From positions 4,678,936 through 4,742,935 of the forward strand of contig CM041200.1 of NCBI GenBank assembly GCA_023078555.1: a stretch of DNA of 64,000 nucleotides, read 5' to 3'. This document shows, piece by piece, positions 34,200 to 46,389 of this stretch. The first letter of the stretch is position 1. Every line of letters begins with the position of its first letter. Both the position numbers and the translations under genes were made by a program. The notes under the pieces were generated by a model, which was not told the origin of the DNA, ran no database searches, and saw only the letters and a program-made list of their open reading frames with translations. Source of the stretch: Ulva prolifera. Its lineage: Eukaryota; Chlorophyta; Ulvophyceae; Ulvales; Ulvaceae.

Positions 34200-37100
34200 A
34201 TGGCAGGCGGCCAGAGCTCCCAGAAGAACAAGGCGCACAAGCCAGGCCGGCATGCAGGCCTCAGCGCACGCGCACGCAACAAGCACGGCAAGAAAGACTC
34301 AAAGTCAGCATCTCACCAGGCCTCGCATCTCGCGCGCAAGGGCAAGGAAACGCGGATGCAGCAGGTGACGCATGCCAGAAACAAGTCTCGGCAAGAGGCC
34401 CTACAGCGAATGCGACACGAGCACGCACCCGTCGTCATTCAGCTCATCAGCTCATCAGCAGCAGTTGATGAGCAGCGCATATGGTGCGTCAGCCTCTCCT
34501 TTTCCTCCGTCGTGCTCAGTTCTGTACTGCAGTCTCTGCAGCAGCCTCCGTCCGATGCAAGCAACAAAGAGCCGCTGCAGGGACGTCATTCGCAACGCAT
34601 GCGACGTGGGATCAGACGCGCAGTCGCTGAAGGACTTCGAAGACGAGCAGCTAGCATCGGGCATGGCCGCCGAGCTGCAGAGCCACGCCCGCAAGCCGGT
34701 GACGCTGCACATTCCCGGCCGTCACAGCATGCGCATCACGCTGCTCCCCCCCGTCAGCCCCGACCAGCGCCGCAGCGTCCACGCCCTCGCCGACATCGCC
34801 AAGGCAGCAGACGTGGTGCTGCTGTGCATGGCGCATCCTCAGGAATCCACGAACAAGCGCAGCAAGCCACTCGGCGCGCTCGATGCCGAGGGGACGCTGG
34901 CTCTGCAGGTGCTCCGCAGCATGGGCCTGCCGCAGGTCCTCGTGGCCGTGCAGGGCGTCGGCGCGTCCATGAAGGCCCGTGCGCATGCGAAGAAGCTCGC
35001 AGCCGCGGCACTAGAGGCTGAACTCAGCGGAGACCTCAAGGCATGCCTCCACCTCTGCTCCTCGTTCCATAATAATAATAATAATGGTGCCCACTGCAAG
35101 TACAAAACTGCAAGTACAGCTCGTTCCCCACAAGCCTGCCGGTCTGGCAGGCTGTCTGCGCTGCTACCCGGGGTCATGCACTTTGCATGCATGCCGCTGC
35201 CGCTCTGTGCCTGGCCGTGCTCACAAGCACGGTCGATGTGCACTGCTTTCTCTGCCAGTCCGGCTCGCGATGTCCACATGCATGGGCGATCCCATGCATG
35301 CCGAAACCAGTCCCGCTGCTGTGCTGCCTGTGCCTATGCAAAGCCCAGCCCATGCACAATTCACACATTTGCGTATGACGCGGCCTCCCGCACCCTGCAG
35401 CTCCGCAGCGGCAGCCCCGCAAAACCACACAGCACTCAAGAGCGCCCCCGCCTGTAGGTCTCGCCGCTCGACTCCATCTCCGACTGCGTCGCGCTGCTAC
35501 GGCACCTCGTAGCCACAAAGCTCGAGCCGCCGCTGTGGCGCCAGGGCCGCCCCGCCCTGCTCGTCGAGGGCGCCACCTTCTCCAAGCCCTCCCCCGAGGC
35601 CCCCACCGGCACGCTGCTGCTGGACGCGTACATCCGCGAGGCCGGGCTGACAGCGAACCAGGCGCTGTCGCTGCCGGGGGCCGGGGACTTCAGCATCGGC
35701 ACGATCTGCGCGGTGCCGGAGCCGGTACCTCTGCGTGGCCGGGCGAACAAGATGCTCGCGGAGCCGTCGGGGGAGCTGCCGGTGCTGGCTGCCGCGGACG
35801 CAGACCGGTGCGACACCTCCTCTCCCTGGCCGGTCACCGCTCATGGCAGCTGATACACGTGTGCTATACTGTGTTGCCGGGAAGCGGGGAGGGTGAGGGT
35901 TGTGCAGGGCGCTGCTGTGCGTGCTCTGGTGTGCTGCCGCTGTGTGCTGCAGAGGCTGTTGAAGGGGGTGCCTGGACTCACCCGTCCAGGGTGCAGTGTG
36001 TGCGTGTGTGAGGCGAGTTTGTGCACCTTCCATGCGGGAGGCTGTTTTGCACAGCAGGTGCGCATCGCCAGGCATCACGGCACGCTGCGCGCTGCGCTTG
36101 GCATCTGGCACCCTCGCCAGATCAACGGCCGACAAGCGTAATCTTGATCCGCAAGCTTGGACGGGCGCACATGCCATGCGCATGCATTGCGTCCACGTTC
36201 ATTTGCTACCCCGCTGCCGCGCAGCACTTGGGATGCAACCCGGCGCATGCATGTAGGGAGGGAGTCGTGCGTGAAAACCCGGACGCCGCGGAACAAATGG
36301 ATACAGAGCAGACGTGGCCGACGGAGGAGGAGATGGCCACTGCCGCGCCACCGCGGCGGCGGCTGCCACCCGGCATGTCCGACTACCAAGCGTGCTGGAT
36401 CCTAGACGACGACGTGCCGGACGATGCAGACAGCGACGACGGCGCGGCGGCGCCGGCCGCCGGCGTCGGCACCGCGGCTGCGGATGTGGCCGGTGGTGAG
36501 GGGGCGATGGAGTTTGGCAGCGATGGCGGCAGCGACATGGATCTGGAGGAGGAGCCGCTCGATCTTGCGGAGTTGCGGCGGATACGGCAGGAGCGGCAGA
36601 AGCAGGCGGTTGCGGACGACCTTCAATTCCCGGACGAGATGGACACACCGCATGAGGTGCCGGCGAGGGTGCGGCCCTGCAACCCCCCCCCCCTGTGCCT
36701 TTGCTTGCGGATCGCAGTGCTGGGGGGTGTAGGTGTGGTTTTCCACGCGATGGCCTGTGTCGTTGACACATACTCACGCATGACCCTCCGGTACTGCCCT
36801 GCGCCACGACGTTTGTTGCCAGCAGATCTGTAAGACGCCATGTGCTGCGGCCTGGAGCTGTAGCGTTTTTCCGTAGCTCTGCCGGTCCCGCTGCAGGATG
36901 GTGGCGTGGTGGCCATGCCCAGCGCAGGTTGTCAAACATGATGGGGTGTTGGTGGCGGCCACGCCTGAGACGCCGCATCCGCGTGCAAGCCAAATAAACC
37001 AGATGTAGAGATAAATAGCCATGTAGAAACAACGCCTACGTTTTCGCCCAGATTGCATTAGCTTCAACTGTAGCAGTTGTCATTCATCTGCAGGAGCGGT

Positions 37101-38806
37101 TCCAGAAGTTCCGGGGGCTGAAGAGCTTCCGCACGAGCACGTGGGACCCGAAGGAGGACCTCCCCGCGGACTACGCCAAGGTGTTCGCGTTTGAGAACTT
37201 CAAGCGGGCGCGCAAGCTCGCGATCGCCGCCCGCAAGGCCGCCGCGGAGGTGCGCCGCAGCTCCACCCCTGACATGAGCGCTGCGCCGCTGGAGCACCAG
37301 GGAATCCGGCGGAGCCAGACCAGTAGCGCGCCGTGATGCGTCGGCCATACGTCATTGAGCATGCATGATGCAGGCATGCGTGGCGAGAGCTCACACCGCC
37401 TCACTGCACAACTCACGCCAATTCTGGCTCTAACATCGCCAGTCTGGGTTTTGCAATGACGAAGCCGGTGCGGCCTTGCGACCCCTGCGCCACGTTCCGC
37501 TGCAACTGCCAGCACCTGGGGCGGTAATGCGCATAGGCGCGGGCCAGCTCATATCAGCATACCGAATCACGACGAGCGCATTAGGTCCTTACTGCTGCCA
37601 GTGCCTGAAAGCCAGCTCACGTTCCGTCTACCACAATCGTCCACAGGGTTTCCTCCTATGGGCACAGCCACATTCCTGCCGGTGGCTGGACCATGTGCCG
37701 CAGTCCGGACATGCGTGCAGGGCACGGAGCCAGGCGCCGTGATGCGCGGCACGTACGTCCGTGTCGCGGTGCCCGACGTGCCGGAGGCCGCCGCGGCCGC
37801 CGTGTGTGGGCGCGTCAGCTCTTATCTCCTCGGCTCAGCCCCCCCGCTCGTTGCGATCGCGCTCGGCCGCCACGAGTGCAAGCTCTCCGTTGTGAACTTC
37901 GCCGTGAAGCGCCTCGGCGGCTACGACGCGCCGATCGCGAACAAGGAGACGCTGACGCTCGTGACGGGCCTGCGCACGTTTGAGGCGCGGCCGGTGCTGT
38001 CGACGAACGAATACAACGCGGACAAGTTCAAGCTCGAGAAGTTCATGCATGCGGGGCGGACGTACGTGATGAGCGTGTATGCGCCGATCTCGTTCCCGCC
38101 GCTGCCCGTGCTCGTCGTGAAGCAGGTGCGTCCCCGCTGCGCACGCTCTGAGCCTCGGTGAACTCTCAATCGGCGTGGTTTACTGCAGAAGCGGACACGA
38201 TGCGGGTTTGCATGCTCATACTACGTATGCTGCCTCTTACTGGACGTCGCATGTACTTTCGACTTGTTTCAACCCGCTCCGTGTGCGAATTTAACTGATG
38301 CTTCCGGTGGCCGCATGTACACGCGATCCCCGTGCCTTCATCTCATCAGCATGCTCATCACCATCACGAGCGGCCACGTCGTCCGTACATCCACAGGGTT
38401 CGGGCAGGATAGGGTGCAGCGGCTGTGGGAGTGGATCACGGCGCCGCTGCGTGTGCAGGTGCCGGGCGAGGTGCCGCAGCTGGTGGCTACAGGGAGCGTG
38501 GAGGACTGCAACCCCGACCGCGTCGTGCTGAAGCGCGTCGTGCTGACGGGGTACCCCGTGAAGGTCCACAAGAAGAAGGCTGCTGTGCGGTACATGTTCT
38601 TCAACCCGGAGGACGTGAAGTGGTTCTCGCCGCTGGAGGTCTGGACGAAGCACGGCCGCCGCGGCCGCATCAAGGAGTCGCTTGGCACGCACGGCGCGAT
38701 GAAGTGTGTGTTTGACTCGCCGGTGCAGCAGCACGACAGCGTGTGCCTGGCGCTGTACAAGCGGGTGTTCCCAAAGTGGCCGGAGGATCTGACGTTCAAC
38801 TTGTGA
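34200..38806 (+). CDS. TSR1: TSR1 pre-rRNA-processing / 40S maturation protein
   Basis: TSR1 is a GTPase-like assembly factor on pre-40S ribosomes that sterically blocks premature translation initiation; the family has lost GTP binding. Exons 34200-34483, 34581-35040, 35458-35807, 36257-36668, 37094-37249, 37721-38125 and 38459-38806 sum to 2415 nt, or 804 aa, the same length as the human protein. Seen: a basic N-terminus (QKNKAHKPGRHAG); a degenerate GTPase-like part; GDFSIGTICAVPEPV in the AARP2CN-like region; TEQTWPTEEEM; an acidic linker; DEMDTPHEVPAR, then KFRGLKSFRTSTWDPKEDLP; and the C-terminal domain with KRVVLTGYPVKV, AVRYMFFNPEDVKWF, GRRGRIKESLGTHG and LYKRVFPKW. Five of six donors are GTGCG; the one at 35041 is GC. 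It converges with the Patched-like gene. Confidence 0.95.
35069..35087. repeat. ATA trinucleotide microsatellite in TSR1 intron
   Basis: Five ATA/AAT units lie just after the GC donor of the second TSR1 intron. Confidence 0.8.
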
Positions 38807-39943
38807 GGCGGGGGGGGTCATGCAGGATGGGGGGGAGTTGCATGACGGTTGCACCGAGTGCCTCCTGTACTCGCAGGGAGTGTTGCTATTGGTGTAGCAG
38901 TGTGAGAAATGGAGCACACACCGCAGATTGAGGAGCCACGGCCGTGCCATGGGCGCACTGGCATGAGCACACATCGTGTGTAAGACCACATATGTCCCAT
39001 ATGTTTGTTTTTTTACTATCTTTTCTGACCCAGAAATTTCTTGATAAGTGACATTGCATGGCAGGGCAACACAGCGTGTCAGCCCTGTAGATTTGCATGC
39101 CAAGCATCTGAGCTTGTATGAGCTTGTATGTCTTTAGTAAGGCTTGAGGCCCTTGTGGTCCAGGGGGTGGCAGAGCCATATTCACATCGGAAATGATGCG
39201 ATTCACTCTGCACTATGTAGACCCGCGTTAGGTGGGGCTTCCAGCCATCGCCGGTTGTAGCAGTGAGTGTTACTCTGGAGCACTGTCCAGCATTTCGCTA
39301 GGGCACAGCGGTACTGTCGTTGGATTTGATCAGTGGTAAATAACATCTATATTGTCGTCTATATCATACTCGTACTACAAAATGTCTTCAGGAAAGCACG
39401 CATCGGGGTGCGGTCTGTAGTAGGAAGCAAGATCGTTGTGCAATCGCAAGACGACTAGAATGCTTTGAAGATGATATGAACTTGATGTGCACTGTGCACA
39501 AAGCACCCTTTAGGTCCAGGAAGAACACATACGGCTCAGTAAATGTAAGTTTACTTAACACATACTTGTGGCTCTGCCATGGAACGGCCTGAGCTCATGC
39601 AACGTGTTCTGCATCATACGTTACATTCTCCCGCCCTGTGCATGACCATCCCAACGCATCTGTCCATCCCGGACAAATGAACGATCCCCCTCCCGCTGTG
39701 TCAGCATGCATCGCAGCAAGTTATTAGGTTTTGCGCACAAAGGCGTGGCTACTCAACACTAGGAAATCTGTCAGGACATGAAAGTGTACAATCTACTGCC
39801 CTTGAGCATGCACATGAAAATAGCTCGCTACGCTGCTGGACTCTGCAAAGCAACTCCTCTCCACCCCGCTGCGCAGGAGGTCGGCAGAACATGCTGTGGA
39901 AACACTCCCACAAAGACAGTCTTGCCCTTAGGCGCCGGGCTCA
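38807..39943. other. Intergenic region between convergent TSR1 and Patched-like genes
   Basis: No gene recognised. A 106-codon minus-strand frame (38886-39206) has no family resemblance. A fragment of the SINE-like 3' end lies near 39525-39560 (ACATACGGCTCAGTAAATG). Confidence 0.55.
39525..39560 (+). mobile_element. SINE-like repeat, 3'-end fragment
   Basis: ATACGGCTCAGTAAATG followed by AAGTTTACTTAAC matches the last ~35 bases of the SINE-like family only. Confidence 0.4.
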
Positions 39944-42900
39944 TCACACCGCCGGTGCATTCGCGCTGCGAACGTCCACCTCCCGAGACCCCTCGTCGCC
40001 GCGGTCCTGCGCCTCATGCGCGAGGTCGTCCTCTCTCGGCGCAGCCTTCAGCAGGCACGGCGGGGGGCCGACCAGCGAGAGCAGCACGGGCAGGAAGAAC
40101 ATGCCCACAAACGCCCCGAAGATGACGGTGCCCATGAGCAGCTTGAAGAAGATGCGGATGATCTCACTGCTGGAGCCGGCGAGGACGACGACGCCGAGGA
40201 GCGTGGAGGTCGCGCCGAGCAGCACGGCGGCGCCGATCTCGAGCATCGACGTCCGCGCCCGCGCCTCCTTCGACGCCCCGCCCTTGTGCAGGAACGTGTG
40301 CAGAATGTGGAGCGAGTAGTCGACTGCAGCAGGCAAGCACAGGTTAGGGGCGAGCGGGCACAGCACGCTGCGGCGGGTGATCGTGCGTGTGTTGCTGTGT
40401 GTTACAAGGACAAAGCAAGCAAGGCAGCGTGTGCGTCGACGAGGGTGTGTCTTCTCCGCTACGTGAGGTGGTGAAAGCGAGCGACTCTACCAGCACGGGC
40501 TCCGCGATTGCAGATTGTACATCGGCGGTGGTGTCGTGGAAGTGTTAGATGTGAGGTTGACTCCGCCCGTCTGGCAGTCCAGGAGGTGGCTGTTGCATGT
40601 CGGGAATGCAAAAGCGACGGGCATTTTGTATATGGGTCCGTGTGCACGTATGCGTGCATGCTTATACAGCCATCTTCTTGGGAATACTGATGAATTGGGC
40701 GAATACTGGTGAATCGGAATACTGGTGAATCGGAAGGTACACAAGGCACAGAACGTGGCACAGGGCATACCTGAGAGCCCGATAGCCATCGTCAAGTTGA
40801 CCACAGACACCGTGTTGAGCCTATAAGCCACACATCGATCAGGGCACAGGTAAAAGCAAAGTTAATGTGAATCTACTGGGCCGTATCCTATTGGCCATTG
40901 ACAGGTCTCCCTGCTTGCACTCTCCGGCAGCAGCTGGAGACATCGACAACTGCACCTTCCATCAAACTCACACACAAGTATCGCAGCTGCGACGCCGCAG
41001 TAACCACCCACACATGATCCACCTCTACATCATAGCGCACAGAGTGATAATGCCGACAGACTTGCAGGTCCAGTGCGGGGCCGAGCGTCAGGACTGAGTT
41101 ACACATACGGCGGATGGTACAGATGCATGGACGGCAGACAGGCGCGTGCATGGCGCACCTGATGTTGAACAGCCACATCTCTGCAAAGAGGAAGAGGTCG
41201 ACGACGGCGATGCAGAGGACGATGGTGACGACGGCGCGCGGGCTGATGAGCAGCAGCACGCTGATGATGACGATGCCCAGCATCGCGTAGCCCAGGTTCA
41301 GCAGCATCTCCCGGAAGATGATGCGGTCCGTCTCGAAGAACTTGTAGAAGTCGCCAAACACAAAGAACACCTGCACCAGCACGCCCCTGCCGTTTCGCCC
41401 CGCATGCCTGCTCATCCCCCCCACTTGCTGCACACTCCATAGCACAACTCATGGCCTCAGGGTCGCAAAGCGCTGCACACACCATTCATAGCACAACTCA
41501 TGCCCTCAGCGTCACAACCGCGCCGCCTCTGTAAAGCGCAGGCTATCTAATCATGCATACAGTAAGTTGATACGACAACAGCACCCGCCGAGCGCAGCTG
41601 GAGCTCCTGCAGCAGACTGCACAGGCGAGCAACAAAAAGGCCACGCGTGCGACAAGCAGGGGCAGGGGCGGTGCAGGGGTGAGGGCGCACGTCGGCGCCG
41701 TCGGTAGCGGCGTTTTCGTCGGCAAACACCTCGCCGTTGATGCGGGACTGCATGTCATGCATGTCGTTGATGAGTTTGCGCTCGTAGCCCTGGTCGCCCT
41801 CCGGGTCGGCAATGTGGGTGACGTCGAAGAACGAGACCTCGATGGTGCGGCGGCCGCCGGGCGCGCCGATGAAGTGGATCGAGTCCTGGTAGATCGGCTG
41901 CACCCACAGGAAGCGCACTGTTATTGCTGCGGCATTGGATTCCAACGGTCAGGTGTAGCGCCGCGAACAGAACAGAGGAGGGATAGCAACAGCCAGCGCC
42001 TGCAATACTACCGAAGCTGCACGACCGCTGACATGCGGCGCAGAAGGGTGGCAGCTTGTGCGTGGCCAGGTCCTCATGTCCTCATGCAGCAGATGCACCC
42101 CGGCTGCACAGTGGCTTCCGGTGACCTGGTGCAATCAACACCATCGGCTGCACCCTGGACGCCGAGGCTGTCGGTGCGGCACAGCAGCACACGCTGCTGC
42201 TGCAGAGGCCGGCGGGGGGGTGGCAGCTGTTTTTTTTTTCCTCTGGAGGGGCCGCACCCGTTCCACGAGGAACTCGTCGAGGAGGGCGTAGAAGGCCGCA
42301 GGCTCGACGGCGCCGTCGGCGGTCACGTTCGCGGGCTGCTGCCGCGCCGCGTACGCCTGCAGCTCCGACAGCCACGTCGTCGGCGACGAGAGCTCGCGGG
42401 AGATGTAGTCCGCGTCCAGCGCCGCCTCGTGCGCCCGCGCCATCTTGCGCTGGATCTCCAGCTCGGACTGCTCAACGTTACGGAAGAGAATCTTCGTGGG
42501 CAGACCTGCATGCACACGGTTCAGTCTCTGCGTCTTGGCCTCTAAAACTTGCACCGAGAACACCGGCAGGAGCCTTCCAGTTTTATTGGAACACAATAGA
42601 AACAGGCCGAGATGTGATGCCCCCGAGATGCGGAGGCAGAGTGGCATGCTGAGGGCGGCGGGGAGTGCCGGTGGGGCTGCGGCAGGAGGCTGGAGGCGTG
42701 CCTGAGTTGCGGTCAATCTGGTCGTTGAGGTCGATGAAGGTCTTGAGGTAGTGGCCATCGGGCGCCAGGGAGGACAGGGGCAGGCCCTCGTCCAGCCTCG
42801 TCTGCACACACACGCACACCACCTCACGTCCTGCCAATGTGTGGGTCATAGGCGCAGCATGCAGGCTGTGGCAATCCAGTGGTATAGCGGCCATATCACG

Positions 42901-45900
42901 CGATTGCCACAAAAGCTGGGTTCACACAGGCAAATACACAGCTGGGATAAAAAGCAGGGTACCAAACGGCCATGCTCACCGGCACGCTCCTTCCAGATCA
43001 CTTCCGTCAGAGTCTCTCCATACATACTCACGCAGGCAGGCGCGGCGTATGCCAGAACAGAGGCGGGGGGCGCACGATGCCGATGGCGCCGAGGATGACG
43101 CCGCAGATGACGATGCCGACGATGACGATCTTGCCCGGCAGGCTGTACACGACGCTGAAGAGGTACTTGTTGAGGAAGAGCTGCAGCCAGGAGTCCTTGT
43201 TGCTGGACAGGAAGCCGACAGGGATCTTGCGTGCGCTGGCATCGTCCACCTTGGCGTCGCCGGCCTTTTCCGCCTGCATCCACCACAGCATACTAACCAC
43301 ATGCCCCTTGTAGCCAGCAATTGGTCACCGCGGTTCACATGACGCAGCATCTGGTCCCGGACGTCGGTCTTTGTGATGCCCCGAAGGCCTCAAATGTGTG
43401 CGCATGCATGCACGATCCCAAAGCATCGCCGGCAGGTCTGCTGTGTTGCGTGCCGTCGCAGTGCAATGCCACCATCACGCATGGCCTGCGCGGACGTGAT
43501 CCATGCATGCGGGCGAGGGGCGCACGGCTTCGTCGGCGGCGAGCGCGGCGGACGTCGCGCGGCGCATCGAGTCGGCCGGGGCGGTCGGGAAGGTGGTGCG
43601 GAAGCTGGAGTTGGTGCCGTGGGCGGTCTCGTTGACGGTGACGGCGCGGGTGACGGCCTCGAGGGTGGCGCGGGGGGAGCGCTTCCAGCAGCAGAAGAAG
43701 TCGTACCGCGCCGCGGCGATGCGGCGCTCGGTGAGCACGAGGCAGCCAAGGAAGAACGTGAGCTGCAGCAGCCAGTCCATCGCGATGCTGATGGCTGCGG
43801 TCCAGCAGAACCTGCACGCGCACCGCTTGCTCAGGCGGCCATCGGTGTGGCCACAACAGTGTGTCACTGGATCGTCCCAACTGCTCTGTAGCTGTTACAC
43901 CCGGCGACAGCAGCGTCCACGCTGATGTGATGCGACATCGCGGCCGATGCCATGGCCGCGGTGATGGTGCCGGCCAACCGGGCACGGCTGAGAAGCGACA
44001 TCGGCGCTACGCTACATTTGAGCAGTGCTCAGGGTTCAGAGGGGTTCAAGGGGGACACGAGAGAGAGGGGGGGATCCTCACCAGCGCACGGCAGGGATCT
44101 CGGTGATGCTGCCCATCGTGAAGGCTGCGATGTTGCTCAGCGAGGTGACGGATACCGAGAGGCCAGCGCCGTTGAGAACCTTCCGGAAGCGCTCCTCCAT
44201 CGGCAGCCCCGGGTGCAGCTCGTCGACCTCCTCCAGCGAGCGCAGAATCACAAAGAGGTCATCGACGCCGATGCCGAGCAGAATGAACGGCAGCACCTGT
44301 AGCTACGCACGGCCGTGAGGGGGTCACACCGCTGATGTGGCGCCGCCATCACACAACTGTGGGTCTACCGGCGTCGGCGCACAGCCTCACGCATGGCCTG
44401 AAGCTTGCGCAGCCTCGGCATTGGCCCCGCATCAACCAGCAGCAGCCAATACAGCGAAGGAGGCGCCGTCAAAAAAAGGGGTGCCCTACGGGACCCTGGG
44501 AAAGGGGGCAGAGGGGGGTCATGCCTGTGTGATGGAGGTGAAGGGCACGCCGAGGTAGAACGAGAGCCCGAAGCCCGCGCCGATCGAAAGCGCGATGCAG
44601 AGGCAGCCGAGCAGCGCGAGCGTCGTGCGCGTAAACACCGCGTCCCGAATGAAGAACACGACCCCGACAAACGTGCAGATGACGACGACCGCGATCGCGA
44701 TGAGGATGATGTCCCCCGCAACGGACTCCGAGATCGCCGAGTCGACGGAGTTGGGCAGAAGGAAGTGGAGGTCGACGGCGGCGAAGCGCGTGCTGAAGGC
44801 GGCGAACGTGTCGCTGCCGTCGGCCCAGAAGACGTCTTCGACCGCGTCATTCCATTTGTCGATGACGCCGTCAGCGAGGTTGGGGTCGATTTGGCCGGCC
44901 TGCAGGGCGGGTGCGGGGGTCAGGCGGCCGTGGAGCCGAGGGCATCGCGGATGCTTCGACCATGGCCTGGCCGGTTGCCAGCGGTTCTGGCAGGGTGCAC
45001 GGACGGTGGGGGGGGGTGCTGCATGGGCTGAGGGATGCCCTCCTGGCAGACGCCGGTGCAGGAGACATTGAGGCACACATGCGCGGGCGCCGAGGCGAGC
45101 GTTGGGATCAGGCGAGTGGGGCTGTACACAGCACGGCCCAAGCAAGAGGGGCGTGCAGAGCTGCGTTGTGGTCGTGAGGAGGTGCGAATCCGAGGCACCG
45201 GCAGTACCTTCCCTTTGAATCGCAGGCGCCCAGTGTGGCGTGGGGGGGGCGGCAGGGGGAGGGGGAGGGGAGGGCGCGCACGTAGTACGACATGCTGGCG
45301 CTGAGGAAGGTGTCGTTGGAGTCCTTCTGTGCATCCATCAGCAGGCGCTCCTGCGTCACTACGGCCCCATCGGGGTACGTGGCGGCAGAGATGGCTTGGC
45401 GCAGCGCCTGGTCGCCCTGCGCCGCGACACGCTCAAACTCCGCCAAGTCGCTGTTGAAAAACACGATGATCCCAGTCTCACGGCACCTCCCTGCAGGGCA
45501 GCTGGTGATGAGTGCTGCGCCGGTGGCGTGAACAGATGGGGTGTTGTGGCCATCTGAGTCCGCTGCTATGTTGTGTGGGGGTTGTAAGTGGGGACTTGCC
45601 CGATGCTGCCTTCCAGCAGATGCCGTCTTCCCAGGAGTACGTGCGGCCGTCCTTCTCGACGGTGACAGCGGTGACAGCCTGGTAGGCCTTGAACATGTCA
45701 CGGACACCTGCTTCTGTGATTACATTGCTCCCCTCGGACTTTTCCTGGAAGATCATCTGCAGGCAGGTTGCGACATCACTGCGAGAAGCAGAGCTGTCAC
45801 GGTGTGTGCTCATCACCAGACTCTGACACATCATTCATCATGTATGGTGTGACGGTTCGGAATTCTGCGGAAAGGAGCTAGGATGAATGTGCATGGGGCA

Positions 45901-46389
45901 ATGAGGCAGACCTGGACAAAGAGGTTGTTGGCGCCGAGACGGGGCTCCAGATAGTTTTCATGGTCAAACCAGACACTGTTCTGCGGGACCCTGCAGACAG
46001 AAGATGCGAGTCAGGTGGTCAAGAGAGGGTGGGGCGGGACTGCAGTCGACTGGAAGGTGTGTTTGACTGCCGCGCGCGGGGCAAAATTCGCACAGCGATA
46101 AAATACGGATACCCGGATATCAGACCAGGCACATCTCAGGCGCAGCCAATTTGAGCTAGCATAATTTGGGATCGCACCATAGTTTATCGGATTCCGTTTC
46201 AACGCGTTCACCAATGAGGACGAGGCCGCTGGTGCATGCAAGGGCAAAAATGGACGACAGGACAATGGTCAAGACAGGCCGGCGCGCTACGAAGGCGCCC
46301 AATAATCCAAGGGCATGATTAACATTGCGATCTATTGAGCCTACAGCTCGCTGGTACTTGGACCAGATCCCTGTCTCGCCCTCTGCCAT
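39944..46389 (-). CDS. Patched-domain/RND transporter with sterol-sensing domain
   Basis: Member of the Patched/Dispatched/NPC1 branch of RND permeases, which move lipids or sterols across membranes using ion gradients. Exons on the minus strand: 46389-46178, 45990-45912, 45756-45600, 45490-45282, 44899-44525, 44296-44082, 43811-43526, 43273-43076, 42801-42702, 42505-42258, 41897-41691, 41370-41159, 40820-40771 and 40323-39944; total 2928 nt, 975 aa. Seen: RRPVLTIVLSSIFALACTSG then ESDKLW at the N-terminus; a sterol-sensing domain from about residue 265 with LPFILLGIGVDDLFVI (GxxxDD) and IPAVRWFCW; a second lumenal domain; and a C-terminal membrane bundle with the second acid motif AIGLSVDYSLHIL. 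It most resembles PTCHD-type proteins and lacks the NPC1 N-terminal sterol-binding domain. Three donors are GC. The substrate is unknown. Confidence 0.9.
40398..40432 (-). mobile_element. Short stub of the non-LTR retrotransposon 3' end
   Basis: TGTTACAAGGACAAAGCAAG followed by CAAGGCAGC, the reverse complement of the family terminus, in the last intron of the Patched-like gene. No target duplication is evident. Confidence 0.5.
40850..40905 (-). mobile_element. SINE-like repeat, 3'-end fragment
   Basis: CTACTGGGCCGTATCCTATT followed by GGCCATTGACA matches the 3' part of the SINE-like family, in an intron of the Patched-like gene. Confidence 0.5.
42868..42911. repeat. Short double-palindrome element, copy 2 (Patched-like intron)
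   Basis: TGTGGCAATC pairs perfectly with GATTGCCACA at the other end. Inside, GTGGTAT pairs with ATATCAC. It is related to 2198-2240. Confidence 0.55.

Noticed and set aside
33878..34291. Minus-strand frame with SKDMIWNSYFRYDAF, F-box-protein-like
   Set aside because: It overlaps the TSR1 start and has no exon partner; too weak to call as a gene.
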